Assembly (NCBI GenBank): GCA_015522385.1
Contig: WAMJ01000119.1
Coordinates: 1-64,000, forward strand
Reading direction: 5' to 3'
From: Candidatus Heimdallarchaeota archaeon
GTDB lineage: Archaea > Asgardarchaeota > Heimdallarchaeia > Heimdallarchaeales > Kariarchaeaceae
Length of the DNA stretch: 64,000 nt
Shown here: piece by piece, positions 53,787 through 62,521 of the stretch
Layout of the letters: every line of letters begins with the position of its first letter
Position numbering within the stretch: the stretch's first letter is position 1
The notes under the pieces: model-generated
What the model saw: only the letters and a program-made list of their open reading frames with translations
Databases searched by the model: none
Told to the model about the DNA's origin: nothing
Made by a program: the position numbers and the translations under genes

Positions 53787-54940
53787 GTGAACACACTCTT
53801 TAGGATGAGCAGTACTACCACGGGGGTCACAACAAACCTGAAGACTCCAACGACAACGGGAGCTATCTTACTGTCGGAGGCGAGTTCCTTGAGAATCTTG
53901 TCCCCATCAGATCTCGGAAAGACCATAAGGTTAAGGAAGCCAAGGGTCAGGTTGAAGTTGATCATCCACGATAGGAGAATCCTGAGGAAATATGGAAGTA
54001 TGCGGGGGAGAAAAGAGAGACGAGGCTCGAAATTGTAGTCCACGGTCACACCGATTGACGATCCACCTGATGAGGCAGTTGTCTCAAGGGAGACAATCCT
54101 CCCGCTGACATTCAGCTCTATGAGATTATCAGCAGGGAGTGAGCCAATGAGGTTGCGGATTTCTCCTGGTTTCGTAACGACGACCTCCTGCACCACATTT
54201 CCAAATGAGTCCACAAGAAATATCTGTGTAATGACATCGCCTGTTGTAATCCCTGCCTCCTCGGCTGGACTTCCTTTCTGCACATCGATCACCAGCGCCC
54301 CACCGGAACTCGTGTACATGGGAGACAAGATAATCGGGAGGAAGAGGAGGAATGGGACCATGACGAGCACAAGAATGATGTTCGCAGACGGACCGGAGGC
54401 GATAATTCTAAGCTTCTTCACTCGGGGTAGCTCATCAAAATTGTCCCCGGTCTCCACGAAAAAGTTCGGTATGAACCCGAGTATCATCATCCCCAAGGAT
54501 TTGATATCAGCCTTATTGGCGATTGATACCATGGCGTGTGATCCCTCGTGGACGAACAAAGCAAAAGCGAGGGAGAACAGTATGACCAAGACGGTGTCGA
54601 GATTGTATACCCTGATCGCTCCCACAGCGATAACCTCATTGGAGAAGAAGAACTCATTCATGACCAATATCACTGGGAAGACAATCATCATTGACGTGGA
54701 AATAAGTATAGAAATATCCCCCATGTATATGAGAGCCTTTCTTACCTTCTCGTTCAATTTCCCTATTCGATCCACAATCCTCTCCGATCTTACAATAAGA
54801 AGAAGAGGGTAGATGATAATATTGAACCGTGACAAATCCATCCTGGAGTTGATTACCAGAATGATCAGCCAGAAGATCGCAGTCCATATAAGAAATACAG
54901 TCAGGTCGAGGGCCACAATTCCACTTTTGCACACGTGCAT
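53783..54940 (-). CDS. Site-2 protease (M50) with PDZ domain
   Basis: A 385-residue intramembrane metalloprotease. The zinc motif is H-E-G-S-H in a hydrophobic helix near residue 134, and the third ligand lies in F-P-R-S-D-G-D near the C-terminus. Between them a PDZ-like region carries D-V-Q-K-G-S-P-A-E-E-A-G-I-T-T-G-D-V-I. Six or more membrane helices. It cleaves membrane-embedded substrates such as anti-sigma factors in bacteria; the archaeal substrate is unknown. ATG 54940. The S-D-G-D pattern differs slightly from the usual L-D-G-G. Confidence 0.82.
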   Translation of the reverse strand: MHVCKSGIVALDLTVFLIWTAIFWLIILVINSRMDLSRFNIIIYPLLLIVRSERIVDRIGKLNEKVRKALIYMGDISILISTSMMIVFPVILVMNEFFFSNEVIAVGAIRVYNLDTVLVILFSLAFALFVHEGSHAMVSIANKADIKSLGMMILGFIPNFFVETGDNFDELPRVKKLRIIASGPSANIILVLVMVPFLLFLPIILSPMYTSSGGALVIDVQKGSPAEEAGITTGDVITQIFLVDSFGNVVQEVVVTKPGEIRNLIGSLPADNLIELNVSGRIVSLETTASSGGSSIGVTVDYNFEPRLSFLPRILPYFLRILLSWMINFNLTLGFLNLMVFPRSDGDKILKELASDSKIAPVVVGVFRFVVTPVVVLLILKSVFT

Positions 54941-55022
54941 AAAAACCTTAATCTCGACCTTCTGCTCTTAGCACAGAGAAATAAGCCAAAAGTATTAGAA
55001 GAACTAGTTCTCCATATTTCCT

Positions 55023-55769
55023 ATGGATAGAGTCGCAGAGCTGATCGACCTTCTCAACAACACCGAGGAACAGCCTGAACTGCGGGCCTCAGCCGCACTT
55101 GAACTCGGAGAGATCGGGGACACACGGGCTCTCGAACCGCTACTGTATCACATGAAGAACTCGGACGAGAACTTTGTAAGGCGAGACTGTGCAGAGGCTC
55201 TGGGATTATTGGAGATGGAGGAAGCTGTGGACGCGTTGGTAGAGTGCATGTTCAACGACCCCTTCCGCTACGCACGTAACGAAGCTGCAGAGGCACTCGG
55301 GAAAATTGGGGACAAGAGGGCTATCCAACCCCTCCTAAAATTCATGCAGGAAGAAGACTGGGACTTCGGGAGAGCGAGTGCTGCCCTCTCGTTGGCTGAT
55401 TTGGGTGATCCTAGTGTTCTCCGCGATATCATGATATCCCTAAGATCCGAGGAAGAGTTCTACATAAAACGAGACATGGCCAAGGCATTACTCAAGTTCA
55501 AGGACAAGAGGATCGTACCGCTTATGATCGAACTATTAACAGAGGGTGACAATTGGGAACTTAGACTTCAGGCAGCCACGAACCTTGGATGGCTTGCCAC
55601 CAAGAGTGGGGTCAAAGCACTTGTCAAGGCACTGAAAACAGATCCCCACATCTACGTGAGGAATGAGTGCGAGAGTGCCCTCCGCAGAATCGCAGGTGAT
55701 CACCGTATGCAGTGGACAACTGCAGAGGCATTCCTTGACGATGTTATGTCCTCCGACATAGATGAGTAA
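55023..55769 (+). CDS. HEAT-repeat (PBS lyase-like) protein
   Basis: A 248-residue protein made of about seven 31-residue HEAT/PBS-lyase repeats, each with a pattern such as A-L-E-P-L-L...E-A-L-G-x-I-G-D. Repeats of this type bind other proteins. No catalytic motif. The ATG at 55023 is close to the start of the first helix. It stands alone between the site-2 protease and the acidic membrane protein. Confidence 0.82.
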   Translation: MDRVAELIDLLNNTEEQPELRASAALELGEIGDTRALEPLLYHMKNSDENFVRRDCAEALGLLEMEEAVDALVECMFNDPFRYARNEAAEALGKIGDKRAIQPLLKFMQEEDWDFGRASAALSLADLGDPSVLRDIMISLRSEEEFYIKRDMAKALLKFKDKRIVPLMIELLTEGDNWELRLQAATNLGWLATKSGVKALVKALKTDPHIYVRNECESALRRIAGDHRMQWTTAEAFLDDVMSSDIDE

Positions 55770-55853
55770 TCGACAATTATCTGGGAAAGATCAGAGCAAA
55801 GAGCGAGTCAGACGGGCAAGATTTTTCTTCTTGAACAATACAGCAGCATAAGA

Positions 55854-56636
55854 ATGAGTACACCACCAGATGACGCAAACAAGGGATCAGGTACTCCAAA
55901 ACCCGAAGAGAATCCAGAAGACAGTGTTGAAAGGGAGGATTCGGAGTCAATACAGAAGGGGAGTGAACCCACACAGACTGCTCACGATGAGGTAGCAGAA
56001 TTGGATGAACGAATCCCAGATGAAAGACGGGAAGAGGAGGAAGAGACTGTTCCTGAAAAGTCAATTGGCGAAGAGGAGGATAGCAATATAAGAATTGAGG
56101 AATCCGAACCCTCAGTAGACGAGAGCGAGAAGGTCATCGCTGAGGATGATTCTGAAGTACAAGAAACAACTGGGAGTGAGGTCGAAGGTACCACTGAAGA
56201 CATAGAACATGATCAGACTGAGGTACCAAAGGAAGAAGCAATTGAAATACCAGAGGAAGAGTCCACCGAAGTACCAGAGGAAATTAATGAAAAGGTCTCG
56301 GGAGTAACAGAACAAGAAGAAGCAGGCGAGGTGTTCACTGATAAAGAAGATATGGTGGAAAAAACAACCAAGGCAGTGCCAAAAGAAAGATCAAACCTCA
56401 AGAAGGCAATACTGAGTATTGTGTTCATCATTCCACTTAACTTTATCATGTCTATGATCCAGCTCTATATCTTCTTCAACACTGGTATGGATAGCTATCT
56501 CCCTTATTACAGGGATCTCAACGCTCTAGTTGACCCATTCATCAACCTTGGCAGGTTCTCTTACATATTCATAAGTAGTATATTCTTTTTCTTCTATATG
56601 GTCGTCGTGTACATAGACGCTCGAATCCACAGTTAA
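55854..56636 (+). CDS. Acidic disordered protein with two membrane helices
   Basis: A 260-residue protein. Residues 1-175 are extremely Glu-rich and low complexity, with V-P-E-E and I-P-E-E repeats, and probably disordered. Two hydrophobic helices close the chain (about 183-202 and 232-255). A membrane-attached acidic tether is the likely shape; function unknown. The stop shares TTAA with the TerB-like gene. Confidence 0.65.
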   Translation: MSTPPDDANKGSGTPKPEENPEDSVEREDSESIQKGSEPTQTAHDEVAELDERIPDERREEEEETVPEKSIGEEEDSNIRIEESEPSVDESEKVIAEDDSEVQETTGSEVEGTTEDIEHDQTEVPKEEAIEIPEEESTEVPEEINEKVSGVTEQEEAGEVFTDKEDMVEKTTKAVPKERSNLKKAILSIVFIIPLNFIMSMIQLYIFFNTGMDSYLPYYRDLNALVDPFINLGRFSYIFISSIFFFFYMVVVYIDARIHS

Positions 56637-56947
56637 CCTTCGTTTCGAACAGCTTTTATTAAAAGCTCAAGCATGTTCAGTTCGTCCTCACTTATCCCAT
56701 CGGACAGGGATGCCATCTCCCACGCACCCTGTATGATTTGCTCCTTGAGACCGCGTAGCAGATCCTTCTCCGACTCGTCGATCACCCCGTCATCCAGTGC
56801 CTCGTCAAGTTTCTCGTCATAGGTCATGAGATTGATCTGAGCCTCGGCCAAGAGCTCTTCTTCCTCTTCTGTTATCTTGCCATCTGCACGAGCTATTTTC
56901 GTCAGCTGTGCAATGATGTCACTGATTGGATCAGATTCACTAGTCAT
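56633..56947 (-). CDS. Small TerB-like helical protein
   Basis: A 104-residue acidic helical protein. The segment A-R-A-D-G-K-I-T-E-E-E-E-E-L-L is like the metal-binding loop of TerB domains, and the D-G-V-I-D-E-S-E repeat provides a second site. The ATG at 56947 has TTAATTATT centred 26 bases upstream and is preferred over the GTG/ATG start at 57001. Function unknown. Confidence 0.6.
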   Translation of the reverse strand: MTSESDPISDIIAQLTKIARADGKITEEEEELLAEAQINLMTYDEKLDEALDDGVIDESEKDLLRGLKEQIIQGAWEMASLSDGISEDELNMLELLIKAVRNEG

Positions 56948-57111
56948 TACATGCCTACGAGCGACTTCAATAATTAATGTTTCCTCAAACAGATGTGTCA
57001 TGGCAAATGTGTCAGAAAACTATCACACTATCCTTTGAGAGGATGATACGATCCTCTACTTGAATGCACTCCATCTCACGGGATGCATTATGCTTTGAGA
57101 CTGATTCCAAC

Positions 57112-57399
57112 TCACATAAGTTTGATCGAGTCCTCTGCGATCTGGGTGACAGGTCTGTCCCTCTCCTCGTCAAGGACTTTAAAGAACGAGAGTATAACTC
57201 CGAAGAAGAAGAGAATAGTATTGACATACGTGAAGAAGATGTATAATCCCTCGGGAGCACCCATGAGATATAGCGGGAGTGTCGTGACTACGGTTATTAC
57301 CAGAAATATGGCAGAGGTGTATCCCACGACCCTGAGTGCTGGATTAAATGCCCTCTTCCAGCTGTCAAAGTCGAGTAGAAGAGTTGTGGGTTTACTCAC
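57112..57399 (-). CDS. Small two-helix membrane protein
   Basis: A 95-residue protein with two hydrophobic helices (about 24-45 and 50-72). Start GTG at 57399 lies 25 bases after AACTAAATAC, supporting a real leaderless gene. No known family. Confidence 0.5.
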   Translation of the reverse strand: MSKPTTLLLDFDSWKRAFNPALRVVGYTSAIFLVITVVTTLPLYLMGAPEGLYIFFTYVNTILFFFGVILSFFKVLDEERDRPVTQIAEDSIKLM

Positions 57400-57596
57400 A
57401 GGCTTATCATGTGCTCCACGTATTTAGTTATTTTGGAAAATTCGGCAGGCCAAATACGGGAAGCGATCAGGAAGATTCCGCATAGAGATTTGGGTGAAGT
57501 CCTTTCAGGAGATAAATCTAACCGCCAGAATACGGAGAAAACAAGTGGTAACAATGTTACTACAATCCTTAATTTAATGGACGGTAATATCTACCT

Positions 57597-58691
57597 GTGA
57601 CAAAATATTATTCCTCTGACAAACCGATGATCTCGAATACCGAATATGTCGTACACAGTGAAGCGTTTCTCAAGGCTTATGGTTACGCGTCCATCTTCGA
57701 CCTACTATTATTTCTGATAGCCACATTCTACTTTCTCAACTACTTCATAGGGAGGATTTCCGGATCCATGAAGGACCTTCCAATGGATCTAGTCATAACT
57801 GTGTATGTGATAGTTCTCTTCCCTAATCAGTTTCTGCTGAATCATAAGGTGTCCTTCGATGAGGATGAAAAGCAATTTTTCCCGATCTCCGCCAGTTTCA
57901 AAGTCATGTACAAGATGGCGAAGAGAAATATCTTAGGAGCACCTTCAAAAGACGCAGTCCTTCTCATGGGAAGTTCACTGTTCGTCCTCATGGCATTTAT
58001 CTCCATTATCAATTCCAATACTGCTCCTGTGGCGATCTTTCTCTTGGCAGCGTCGGCCCTCCGTTTCCTCTTCGTGGCGACAATTCTCAACTCTGTCAAT
58101 ACCGGACTACCCAAAAGGTATACAGGACTGATTCTGGGAATAAGTGGCTTGATGGAGTTGGCCGTAGGATTACTGTTCTTTGCCTCCAATCTCGTAGAGA
58201 ATAGCTATACGTTTCCACTCATAATAATTCCGACGACGATAATTCTATACGGATTACAGGTGGTCCTGGCATGGATGGAGAAGAACTCAATAGAGCAGAG
58301 GAGGTACAAGGAACTCCAGCTAACGCTGGAAGAATCCCTATCTCAAAGGGACCCTACATTCGGTAGCATAATCGCTCAACTCCCAGGGGTATTCCACAGA
58401 CTCTCCACGACACAGCGGATCATCCTCGCAGTTGGCTTCGCCCTCGGACTGATTACCTACGCCCTCATGGTGGTCTTCTCCAATCTGGGCATAGACCCCG
58501 TAGCGGATCCAATCCGATTCTTCCTGTGGTTACTCCCTCTCATTGTGGCCACGATTGCAGTCCTTCTCATCATCAGTCAGACTGAAAAAGCAAGAATTGA
58601 GATCAGCACCACTTTTGCCAAGCTGGAGCGTGCACTTGAGAACTTTGAGAGATCCAATGCCAAGTACCTCTCAATTCTTGATGAGGAGTAG
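57597..58691 (+). CDS. Polytopic membrane protein, unknown function
   Basis: A 364-residue protein with about eight hydrophobic helices in two groups (near 22-50, 60-76, 118-170, 178-222 and 276-325), a soluble loop around 225-270 and a short helical C-terminal tail. No recognised signature. GTG at 57597 follows TTAATTTAAT by about 26 bases. It is followed 3 bases later by a winged-helix gene that probably belongs to the same transcript. Confidence 0.6.
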   Translation: MTKYYSSDKPMISNTEYVVHSEAFLKAYGYASIFDLLLFLIATFYFLNYFIGRISGSMKDLPMDLVITVYVIVLFPNQFLLNHKVSFDEDEKQFFPISASFKVMYKMAKRNILGAPSKDAVLLMGSSLFVLMAFISIINSNTAPVAIFLLAASALRFLFVATILNSVNTGLPKRYTGLILGISGLMELAVGLLFFASNLVENSYTFPLIIIPTTIILYGLQVVLAWMEKNSIEQRRYKELQLTLEESLSQRDPTFGSIIAQLPGVFHRLSTTQRIILAVGFALGLITYALMVVFSNLGIDPVADPIRFFLWLLPLIVATIAVLLIISQTEKARIEISTTFAKLERALENFERSNAKYLSILDEE

Positions 58692-58694
58692 GAT

Positions 58695-58955
58695 ATGCGA
58701 CGCAATTCCTTGATCCTCCTTCTACAACTGTACGAGATCCTCGTCAAAGGACCGCAGACATTCTACGCCATAAGGACGAGACTTGGGGTAGGGTATACAC
58801 CACTGAGAAAACTACTGGACGAGCTTGAGAAGGACGCCCTTGTACATTCCAGACAGATAGACGGGAAGACCTACTACCAAGCTACAGATCTTCTCGTAGG
58901 TCTGTTTACCCAGTCCTTCTATGACGGCTTGAAGAGATTCGCCAAAAGGACATAG
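58695..58955 (+). CDS. Small winged-helix protein
   Basis: An 86-residue single winged helix (L-L-L-Q-L-Y-E-I-L-V-K-G, then T-P-L-R-K-L-L-D-E-L-E-K, then the wing D-G-K-T-Y-Y-Q-A). PadR/ArsR-like size, no effector domain. Its tight linkage to the preceding membrane gene suggests it regulates that operon. Confidence 0.65.
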   Translation: MRRNSLILLLQLYEILVKGPQTFYAIRTRLGVGYTPLRKLLDELEKDALVHSRQIDGKTYYQATDLLVGLFTQSFYDGLKRFAKRT

Positions 58956-59011
58956 TCCTGTGTATAATTTGAAATGATTTTAGGATAGATTAACTTCTAT
59001 TAATAGATTGC

Positions 59012-59470
59012 CTAATTCTCGATCAGATCGACCTTTCCACCAGCAGCCTCAACTTTGGAGACCGCCCTCTCGGAGGCCAGCTCGACGACGATGTTCATCT
59101 TCTTTGTGACCTCGCCCTGTGCAAGGAGCTTCTTGATCCCGAGAGCCCCTAGGTCAACGGTGTAGACACCACCCTTGACAGTCGCCTTACCGTTGTCCAC
59201 AAGGGTGTCGATGGACTGGTTGAGCTGTGAGACATTGATTGTCTTGTACTTCTTGAGGTACTGCTGCGGTCTGAGAAAACCGTACTTACCCGTGGGTTTT
59301 GTCCGGTTCTTCTTAGCTTCCTTGATCACCTGGATCCATCGGTGGGAGAAGAGACCTGCGTTGCCTCTACCTCCTCGCATACCGCTACCTTTGTGATCCT
59401 TCTGCTTACCCCAGCCGTGGCTTCTGCTTCCACGCTGTCTTCTGATCTTTCTTCTTCTTCTGACTACCAT
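59012..59470 (-). CDS. rpl15: Ribosomal protein uL15
   Basis: A 152-residue archaeal uL15 (L15/L27Ae-type). Basic Gly/Arg-rich N-terminus R-S-H-G-W-G-K-Q-K, the R-G-G-R-G-N-A-G loop, and the globular C-terminus ending K-V-D-L. Last gene of the distal spc run; no secY follows. Confidence 0.94.
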   Translation of the reverse strand: MVVRRRRKIRRQRGSRSHGWGKQKDHKGSGMRGGRGNAGLFSHRWIQVIKEAKKNRTKPTGKYGFLRPQQYLKKYKTINVSQLNQSIDTLVDNGKATVKGGVYTVDLGALGIKKLLAQGEVTKKMNIVVELASERAVSKVEAAGGKVDLIEN

Positions 59471-59481
59471 GATATCAACTC

Positions 59482-59955
59482 CTAAGCCATCCTCACCAAG
59501 AGCTCAGACATTGCGTCCGCCCTATAACCGAGTGAGCCCTTGCGGCCCCACGGATTCTTTAGTGACTTGAAACCCCTCCTCGGAGGAGACAGCCTGAACA
59601 CCGGCTGGATCTCGGGAATATCGGATATCTTGGCAGTACCCTCGAAGATCGCGTCGACAAAAGCCTCTATGGACTTGTACGACGTGTTGGCCTTGATGTA
59701 CTCGTCTGTGACCTTTCTGCCCTTACCGTAGAGCTCTCCACGCTTCCTGATCAGGTGGACAAGATCCTCCTTGGTGATCTCTCCCCAAGTCACCTTGTCC
59801 TTTGCCTTCCTCAGCATGCCCTCAATGGTGGCATCAGCTTTGTAGACAACGGCGTGGTTCACCTTGTGGAGCTTGAGGAGCTCAAGCGTCTTCTTCACCG
59901 AGTGGTGAGTGTCCGCCTGCCCCCTTAGTCTGACAATTAAGTATACTTTCTCCAT
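59482..59955 (-). CDS. rpl30: Ribosomal protein uL30
   Basis: A 157-residue archaeal/eukaryotic-type uL30. Opens V-Y-L-I-V-R-L-R-G and includes D-T-H-H-S-V-K-K-T-L-E and the C-terminal Y-R-A-D-A-M. The ATG at 59955 follows GAGGTGAT; the GTG at 59964 is less likely. Confidence 0.93.
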   Translation of the reverse strand: MEKVYLIVRLRGQADTHHSVKKTLELLKLHKVNHAVVYKADATIEGMLRKAKDKVTWGEITKEDLVHLIRKRGELYGKGRKVTDEYIKANTSYKSIEAFVDAIFEGTAKISDIPEIQPVFRLSPPRRGFKSLKNPWGRKGSLGYRADAMSELLVRMA

Positions 59956-59965
59956 AATTATCACC

Positions 59966-60595
59966 TCAGTGCCACTCGCTTGGAGGCAGTACCTCGAAGG
60001 AGTTCTTTAGAGCATGGTACGTGGCGTAGGCGTAGTTGCTGGTCGTGGATGTTGACCCAGATGACCTACTCCAGACGTCCTCAATGCCCGCGAGCTCAAG
60101 AACAGTCTTAGCGACTTTACCTGCAGCTATCCCCAGCCCTCTGGGTGCGGGTAAGAGCTCGATCTTCGTGGATCCTGTGCTTCCCCTGACCTTGAACGGG
60201 ATGGAGTGCTCTCCGCCACAGTTGCACTCCCAAGAGCCACAGCCCCTCCTGATGGGAGTGATGTTCAATTTCGCAAGGAGGATCGCCTTCCTGATGGCGG
60301 GACCCACCTCACGCAGTTTCGCCTCACCGATGCCGACGTAACCCGATTTGTTACCGACTGCAACGGTCGCTTTGAAACTTCTCTTCCTACCTGCTCTGCT
60401 CATCTTCTGTACGACGTTGAGCTGGAGGAGCTGGTCTTCCAAGTCGGGGAGAAGGAAGTCGACAATCTGCCACTCCCTGATGACTAGACCCCTCTGGAAG
60501 ATCTCTTCTAAGCTGGTGACCTTTCCCTCAAGGACCTCACGGCCCAGACGGGTCTTGGGTTCCCAACTATCCAATAAATCTGGTGCATTACTCAT
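59966..60595 (-). CDS. rps5: Ribosomal protein uS5
   Basis: A 209-residue uS5 with the N-terminal double-stranded-RNA-like domain and typical V-Q-K-M-S-R-A-G-R and [18 protein letters not shown] (zinc-like cysteines of archaeal S5), and A-P-R-G-L-G-I. Confidence 0.94.
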   Translation of the reverse strand: MSNAPDLLDSWEPKTRLGREVLEGKVTSLEEIFQRGLVIREWQIVDFLLPDLEDQLLQLNVVQKMSRAGRKRSFKATVAVGNKSGYVGIGEAKLREVGPAIRKAILLAKLNITPIRRGCGSWECNCGGEHSIPFKVRGSTGSTKIELLPAPRGLGIAAGKVAKTVLELAGIEDVWSRSSGSTSTTSNYAYATYHALKNSFEVLPPSEWH

Positions 60596-60608
60596 TCAAT
60601 ACTCCTCC

Positions 60609-61196
60609 TTAGAACTCCTTGTCGATCGCAGCTCTCGTCTTCTCGAACAGCTTCTCGATGTCCTCAGGCTTCTGCTTCGCGGAGAGGTAGCCAGCGTACA
60701 TCTGCTTATACTTCTCGCTGTTCTCTTCCTTGAGAGCCTTGCTGTACTTGACGATATGGCCGCCCTTGAGGATTTCCTCGTCTGGGAAGATCTCCTCCGA
60801 AGCGGGAACCTCAACGCCAGCGTCGATGACACCCTTGAGTGCGGCGTAGATCTTCGAGCCAGCCTGCGAGACCTGCAGCCCGATGTCAAGGATGGCGTAG
60901 TCGATGCCCTTGGAGGCCGCTACCTTGCCCGCGAGGTAACCTGTGAGGTACGAAGCGGGTATGTTCCCACCCGTGATCTTCCAACCGTACTTCTGCAGAT
61001 GTCGGGAGACGACGGCGGTCTTGGTGACGTCACCGTCGATCTTGGCCTCGACGAACTGCACTGTGATGTTGTTGTTCGAGCGTCTGATGACGAGCCTGAG
61101 CTCTCCACTCTTCAGGAGCTCTCTCCTTCGATAGTAGTTCGTTCGCCCAGATCTTCTGCGCTTCAGTGCTACTCTGTAAATTGGTCCTGTTGCCAT
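60609..61196 (-). CDS. rpl18: Ribosomal protein uL18
   Basis: A 195-residue archaeal/eukaryotic-type uL18 that binds 5S rRNA. Contains R-R-R-S-G-R-T-N-Y, V-I-R-R-S-N-N and the Y-L-T-G-Y-L-A-G helix. Begins 5 bases after L19e. Confidence 0.94.
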   Translation of the reverse strand: MATGPIYRVALKRRRSGRTNYYRRRELLKSGELRLVIRRSNNNITVQFVEAKIDGDVTKTAVVSRHLQKYGWKITGGNIPASYLTGYLAGKVAASKGIDYAILDIGLQVSQAGSKIYAALKGVIDAGVEVPASEEIFPDEEILKGGHIVKYSKALKEENSEKYKQMYAGYLSAKQKPEDIEKLFEKTRAAIDKEF

Positions 61197-61201
61197 CTAT
61201 C

Positions 61202-61684
61202 TCACTTCCTCGTGTAGGGGGGCAGCTTCTTCTCTGCAAGATCCCTCTCTGCAATATAGCTCGAGAGATACCTCACAGATCTGAACATGTTCCCCTTTGA
61301 CTGCCTGTAGAGTGTCCTATATGTGGCGGGGGTGATGTAGCCCTCGTCGCGGAGCTTCTTGAGGTAACGCCTCTGAGCCCTGATCTTGTAGATCCACTCC
61401 GTCTTGCTGTTGGATCGTGCATTTGCTGTACCACGTCTTGAACCAGGCCCTCGCCTCTGCCCCCTCTTAATCTTTGGAGCTCGATCACGTGCCTTCTTGC
61501 GGCTCGTACCTTGGATCTTACGTTTCTTAATGCTACCAGACTTGATCAGCTTGGAAATGTCAGCCCTCGTCAACGCAAGGGAGACTGCCTTCATCGTGTT
61601 GACATCAGGATCGATGTATACCCTGTTGACACCGCACTTCATGATCTTGGCCGCAAGCTTCCTCTGGGATTTCAGATCACTCAC
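61202..61684 (-). CDS. rpl19e: Ribosomal protein eL19
   Basis: A 160-residue eL19. Opens S-D-L-K-S-Q-R-K-L-A-A; basic middle K-R-G-Q-R-R-G-P-G-S-R-R-G; helical C-terminus ending L-P-P-Y-T-R-K. Its start overlaps the L32e stop by four bases. Confidence 0.94.
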   Translation of the reverse strand: MSDLKSQRKLAAKIMKCGVNRVYIDPDVNTMKAVSLALTRADISKLIKSGSIKKRKIQGTSRKKARDRAPKIKRGQRRGPGSRRGTANARSNSKTEWIYKIRAQRRYLKKLRDEGYITPATYRTLYRQSKGNMFRSVRYLSSYIAERDLAEKKLPPYTRK

Positions 61685-62217
61685 TCGTCATCTTCCTCCT
61701 CATCGTCGTCGGACTCATCATCTGATTCGTCGTCAAGAGCCTCGGTCAGATCGACATCGTCCTCATCCTCATCGAGAAGCTCGTAATCCTCGTCAAAGTC
61801 CTCGACATCGGTCTCAGTACGCTCGACATACCTCACGCGCGGGTTGATGATGTGGATGCCCATGTCCTCGGCTTTCTCGATAATTGCTATCCTCTTCCTG
61901 GAGCCAACCGTACGTCCGATCTCGGCGATCTGCAAATCGATGTCAACCTTGTCTAGGTCATTGACATTGAAGACCTGCACGACCTCGAAGCCGGACGGAT
62001 GCAGTCCACGGACTGCCTTGGGATTGCGATAACCAGTGCCGGGCTGCTTACGCTTGCCCTTCAGCTTGTGACGCATCTTGTTATCGATCCCTCTCGGTTT
62101 TCTCCAAGTGGTCTGTATGCGTTTCAGCCTATGATACTCAGTCCTCAAGAACTCAGGACGCTTTCTGTTCATTTTTGCCCTGAGCCTGAGCAACCTGTCT
62201 TTGTCATTGTCGCTCAT
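61681..62217 (-). CDS. rpl32e: Ribosomal protein eL32 with acidic C-terminal tail
   Basis: A 178-residue eL32. The ribosomal core (about 1-132) has R-R-P-E-F-x-R-type sequence, W-R-K-P-R-G-I-D and G-Y-R-N-P-K-A-V-R-G-L-H-P-S-G. The last about 45 residues are almost all Asp/Glu, an unusual extension. The ATG at 62217 gives the canonical N-terminus; the frame continues to an ATG at 62259 whose codons overlap the leader RNA stem. First gene of the distal spc run. Confidence 0.9.
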   Translation of the reverse strand: MSDNDKDRLLRLRAKMNRKRPEFLRTEYHRLKRIQTTWRKPRGIDNKMRHKLKGKRKQPGTGYRNPKAVRGLHPSGFEVVQVFNVNDLDKVDIDLQIAEIGRTVGSRKRIAIIEKAEDMGIHIINPRVRYVERTETDVEDFDEDYELLDEDEDDVDLTEALDDESDDESDDDEEEDDE

Positions 62218-62350
62218 TGTGAATACTTCCACTTCTTTCTCTGTGCACTTGATCGTCATTAACGAGGAAATTCATGTGTTCGACGTTTGTCATCACGGGG
62301 ATGAGGGAAACGACGATCAAGATGGTTGCCCCCTTCAGAACAACCTATCG
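62218..62350 (-). promoter_or_regulatory. Structured 5' leader of the ribosomal-protein operon
   Basis: On the reverse strand a CTTTTTAATA box (62371-62380) would start transcription near 62350. The leader then holds a GGTTG/CAACC hairpin (62324-62345) and a long stem pairing CTTGATCGTC with GACGATCAAG (62312-62321 with 62248-62257), ten perfect pairs. Within this, TCATC-ACGGG-GATGA and CGTTT/AAACG pairs extend the helix with a side bulge. The stem ends about 30 bases before the L32e ATG. A leader RNA for feedback control by one of the encoded ribosomal proteins is the simplest reading. Confidence 0.5.
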
Positions 62351-62521
62351 CAACACCCTGTGAGATTGTCTATTAAAAAGAGATATGGTAGAGCGCGAAT
62401 TGTGGTCGGTATCTGAGGTCATGAAGAGTTATCTTACCATTTACCGTCTACACTCTTGGGTTTTTCAATTTGACCGATGTGAATAAACAAAATTAATATA
62501 ATAATTACATGTTCATCCGAC

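Noticed and set aside
57012..57260. Reverse and forward frames of 60-110 codons around 57.0-57.4 kb
   Set aside because: Only the two-helix membrane frame (57112-57399, reverse) has coherent protein character and a promoter; the others are its shadows.
60348..61217. Long open frame on the + strand opposite S5 and L18 (289 codons)
   Set aside because: It is fully antisense to two certain ribosomal genes, has no start signal of its own, and its composition is explained by the codon bias of the real strand.
62218..62259. Earlier start for eL32 at 62259
   Set aside because: Adds 14 residues not typical of eL32 and lies in the 3' arm of the leader stem; ATG 62217 gives the canonical N-terminus.
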